From Crocinitomicaceae bacterium (GTDB lineage: Bacteria; Bacteroidota; Bacteroidia; Flavobacteriales_D; Crocinitomicaceae), in contig WTIB01000115.1 in assembly GCA_011522905.1 (NCBI GenBank), positions 1-7,522 of the forward strand: 7,522 nt of DNA. The letters run 5' to 3'. The notes beneath the pieces are model-generated. The model had not been told where the DNA came from. It worked only from the letters and a program-made list of their open reading frames with translations, and did no database searches. Shown piece after piece: positions 5,924 to 7,522 of the stretch; the first letter of the stretch is position 1; every line of letters starts with the position of its first letter. A program made the position numbers and the translations under genes.

Positions 5924-7144
5924 ATGTATACCACAAGAGAACAGGATCTGGTATATCAAAATGAAGTAAAGGAAATCAAGCTTTTATCCTTACTTGAAAT
6001 TACGAATGCTATAAATGAGAATGCACCTGTTGAACATCTCATGAAAATATTCAAATTCATATTAAAAGAACAGCTTGGATTTTCAAAGTTTGTCTTATTA
6101 ATGCATCAAAAAGAATGGGAAAACCCTGTTAAAATTGGATACAAAGGAAAAATCAATTTAAATACCATTGATAAGGAGTTTAATCGCTTCAAAGAGATTA
6201 CAATCATTGAATCCTCAAAGTCAAAATTACTACATCAGTTTCAGGTAATCATTCCTGTCTTTCATTCTGAAAAACCATTGGCCTTTTTATTACTCGCAAG
6301 TAATCTTGATAGCGAAAATGAAACCAGTTATTTTTCATTTGTTCAAACGCTCACTAATATTATTGCAGTTGCCATTGAGAATAAGAGACTAGGTGAACAA
6401 CATATTATCAAAGAAAGAATATCAAAAGAGCTGGAGGTCGCTCGAGAAATGCAGAAACTGCTCTTCCCATCTGATTTGCCCTCAAATCGAAAGATGGATA
6501 TTTCGGCAAAATATATCCCTAGGCACGCTATTGGAGGTGACTATTACGACTTTATTCCATTAGGAGATGATGAATACATTATTTGTATTGCAGATGTTTC
6601 GGGTAAAGGTGTAAGTGCAGCACTTCTTATGGCCAATTTTCAAGCTACAATAAGGACGCTTTTTAAGTACCAAAGATTTGAAATGCCCTTTCTTTTAGAA
6701 GAGCTTAATAAAAAGGTGATGCGTAGCGCAAAGGGAGAAAAGTTTATTACCTTTTTTATTGCGCACTACAATGCTTACAACAGAAAAATGCAATATGTAA
6801 ATGCTGGTCATAATCATCCATTTATATTGAATGGAAGAAAGGTAATGATGCTCGATAAAGGCTGTATAGGTCTAGGAATGCTGGATGAAATCCCAACAAT
6901 AGAAGTTGGGAATATTCAATTAGAACCGAATTCAACATTTGTATTGTACACAGATGGTTTAATAGAACTTGAAAATCAAGATGGTGATTTTTTTGGTGTT
7001 CCTCGATTGATAAAAACAGCACAATCCTACGCAGCTCTCAAAATGGAAGACATGAACAACATTGTGTTTTCAAAGCTTGATGACTGGAGGGAAGAGTTAA
7101 ATTTTGTCGACGACACCGCGATCTTTAGCTGTAAGTTCTTTTAA
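5924..7144 (+). CDS. GAF and SpoIIE/PP2C-type serine phosphatase, RsbU-like
   Basis: The 406-residue cytoplasmic protein has a GAF-like sensor region (about 20-155), a signalling helix (about 157-182, ending EVAREMQKLLFP) and a SpoIIE/PP2C phosphatase domain (about 183-406). Metal-binding acids of the family are present: GGDYYD (D206, D209), ADVSGKG (D224), LYTDGL (D344) and FVDDTA (D396, D397), so it should be active. NAGHNHP (293-299) is another family hallmark. RsbU-like enzymes dephosphorylate a STAS-domain antagonist, which then captures an anti-sigma kinase; here no such partner gene is in the window, so the target is unknown. No transmembrane segment is seen. The ATG directly follows the lpxD stop (TAAATG), so the two are probably co-transcribed and translationally coupled. 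It converges on an unknown membrane-protein gene with 4 bp between the stop codons, and no terminator hairpin is visible there. Confidence 0.9.
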   Translation: MYTTREQDLVYQNEVKEIKLLSLLEITNAINENAPVEHLMKIFKFILKEQLGFSKFVLLMHQKEWENPVKIGYKGKINLNTIDKEFNRFKEITIIESSKSKLLHQFQVIIPVFHSEKPLAFLLLASNLDSENETSYFSFVQTLTNIIAVAIENKRLGEQHIIKERISKELEVAREMQKLLFPSDLPSNRKMDISAKYIPRHAIGGDYYDFIPLGDDEYIICIADVSGKGVSAALLMANFQATIRTLFKYQRFEMPFLLEELNKKVMRSAKGEKFITFFIAHYNAYNRKMQYVNAGHNHPFILNGRKVMMLDKGCIGLGMLDEIPTIEVGNIQLEPNSTFVLYTDGLIELENQDGDFFGVPRLIKTAQSYAALKMEDMNNIVFSKLDDWREELNFVDDTAIFSCKFF

Positions 7145-7148
7145 AGTC

Positions 7149-7522
7149 CTATTTGTAATAAAACACACCTATCTCATGAAACTTACGAAGCACCATTTGC
7201 TGACCTTTATATGATTCATGAAGCATTAAGCTTGCGTCGTATCTGGTTTTTGGTTTTGAATAAGTAACTATAAAAAGTTGATCAAAATTATTATGAGGTG
7301 TCTTTTCTGGTCTACCGATAAAAATTTTCTTTTCGTCATCCATAGCATGAACTAACCTTAGAACTGTAAATGCGTCATTTGAGTTACTGTACAGAGAAAA
7401 TTTCTTATCCATCATTTTAGATATCGCAATTCTTTCATTTCCCCTAAATAATGCTTCTCCAAATAAGATAAGAATAAGAAATGCCGGAACAAGGAATTTA
7501 ACATTGTTCCATGCCCTTAACA
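7149..7522 (-). CDS. Membrane-anchored protein of unknown function (5' end at or beyond the window edge)
   Basis: The frame is open from the stop at 7149 to the right edge, giving at least 124 residues. An ATG occurs at 7415, but in-frame sequence upstream of it encodes a plausible N-terminal anchor, LRAWNNVKFLVP followed by AFLILILFGEALFRGNERI, so the gene very probably starts further up. The codon split by the edge reads ?TG on the minus strand (7522-7521), so the real start could be exactly there, giving a protein of about 125 residues. The remaining 100 or so residues look soluble and mixed alpha/beta (SNSNDAFTVLRLVHAMDDEK, later SLMLHESYKGQQMVLRKFHE), basic overall, without cysteines or a motif I recognise. 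A single N-terminal segment suggests an inner-membrane protein with a periplasmic domain, or a signal peptide. It converges with the phosphatase gene. I do not recognise the family. Confidence 0.65.
   Translation of the reverse strand, partial: LRAWNNVKFLVPAFLILILFGEALFRGNERIAISKMMDKKFSLYSNSNDAFTVLRLVHAMDDEKKIFIGRPEKTPHNNFDQLFIVTYSKPKTRYDASLMLHESYKGQQMVLRKFHEIGVFYYK

Noticed and set aside
1..7522. Possible mobile island next to the tRNA-His gene
   Set aside because: No integrase, transposase, attachment-site repeat or sharp composition change is seen; the neighbours are housekeeping genes. The tRNA 3' end, the usual integration site, is outside the window, so the left side cannot be judged.

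Overview
The window looks like an ordinary chromosomal stretch of an AT-rich member of the Bacteroidota. A Flavobacteriales- or Cytophagales-type organism is my inference from protein flavour; the genus cannot be read from the sequence. The support is: a carboxypeptidase-regulatory-like plus plug TonB-dependent receptor of the type typical of that phylum; a type B ribosomal protein L31 and an LpxD resembling Bacteroidota versions; no Shine-Dalgarno sequence before any gene; and several matches to the Bacteroidota sigma-A promoter (TTTG or TTG, a spacer of about 20 nt, then TAnnTTTG) placed correctly before genes.

Layout from left to right: the 5' part of a tRNA-His gene (minus strand, cut by the left edge) with its promoter; a TonB-dependent outer-membrane receptor (139-2769, +); a NarL/FixJ-type response regulator (2766-3440, -) whose tail overlaps the receptor's tail by 4 bp; a divergent promoter region of 126 bp; a Sua5-type L-threonylcarbamoyladenylate synthase (3567-4538, +); a hairpin terminator shared with the convergent type B L31 gene (4581-4838, -); a second divergent region; then a tight pair, an LpxD-type lipid A acyltransferase (5000-5923) directly followed by a GAF-SpoIIE/PP2C phosphatase (5924-7144). 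At the right edge a membrane-anchored protein of unknown function (7149 to beyond 7522, -) converges on the phosphatase. Intergenic space is small and no stretch above 300 bases lacks a gene.

How the genes relate: most are housekeeping (tRNA-His, t6A modification of tRNA, ribosomal protein L31, lipid A synthesis). Two are regulatory, the response regulator and the RsbU-like phosphatase, and neither has its expected partner (histidine kinase; anti-sigma factor and antagonist) in the window. The lpxD-phosphatase junction (TAAATG) suggests co-expression of an envelope enzyme with a stress-type signalling phosphatase.

I found no mobile element, CRISPR array, defence island or clear new system. 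The most useful observations are a perfect 17-bp palindrome between the regulator's promoter and its start codon, promoter-based correction of two start codons, a probable leaderless mRNA for the Sua5 gene, a CxxC pair in a type B L31, and the unknown membrane protein at the right edge.
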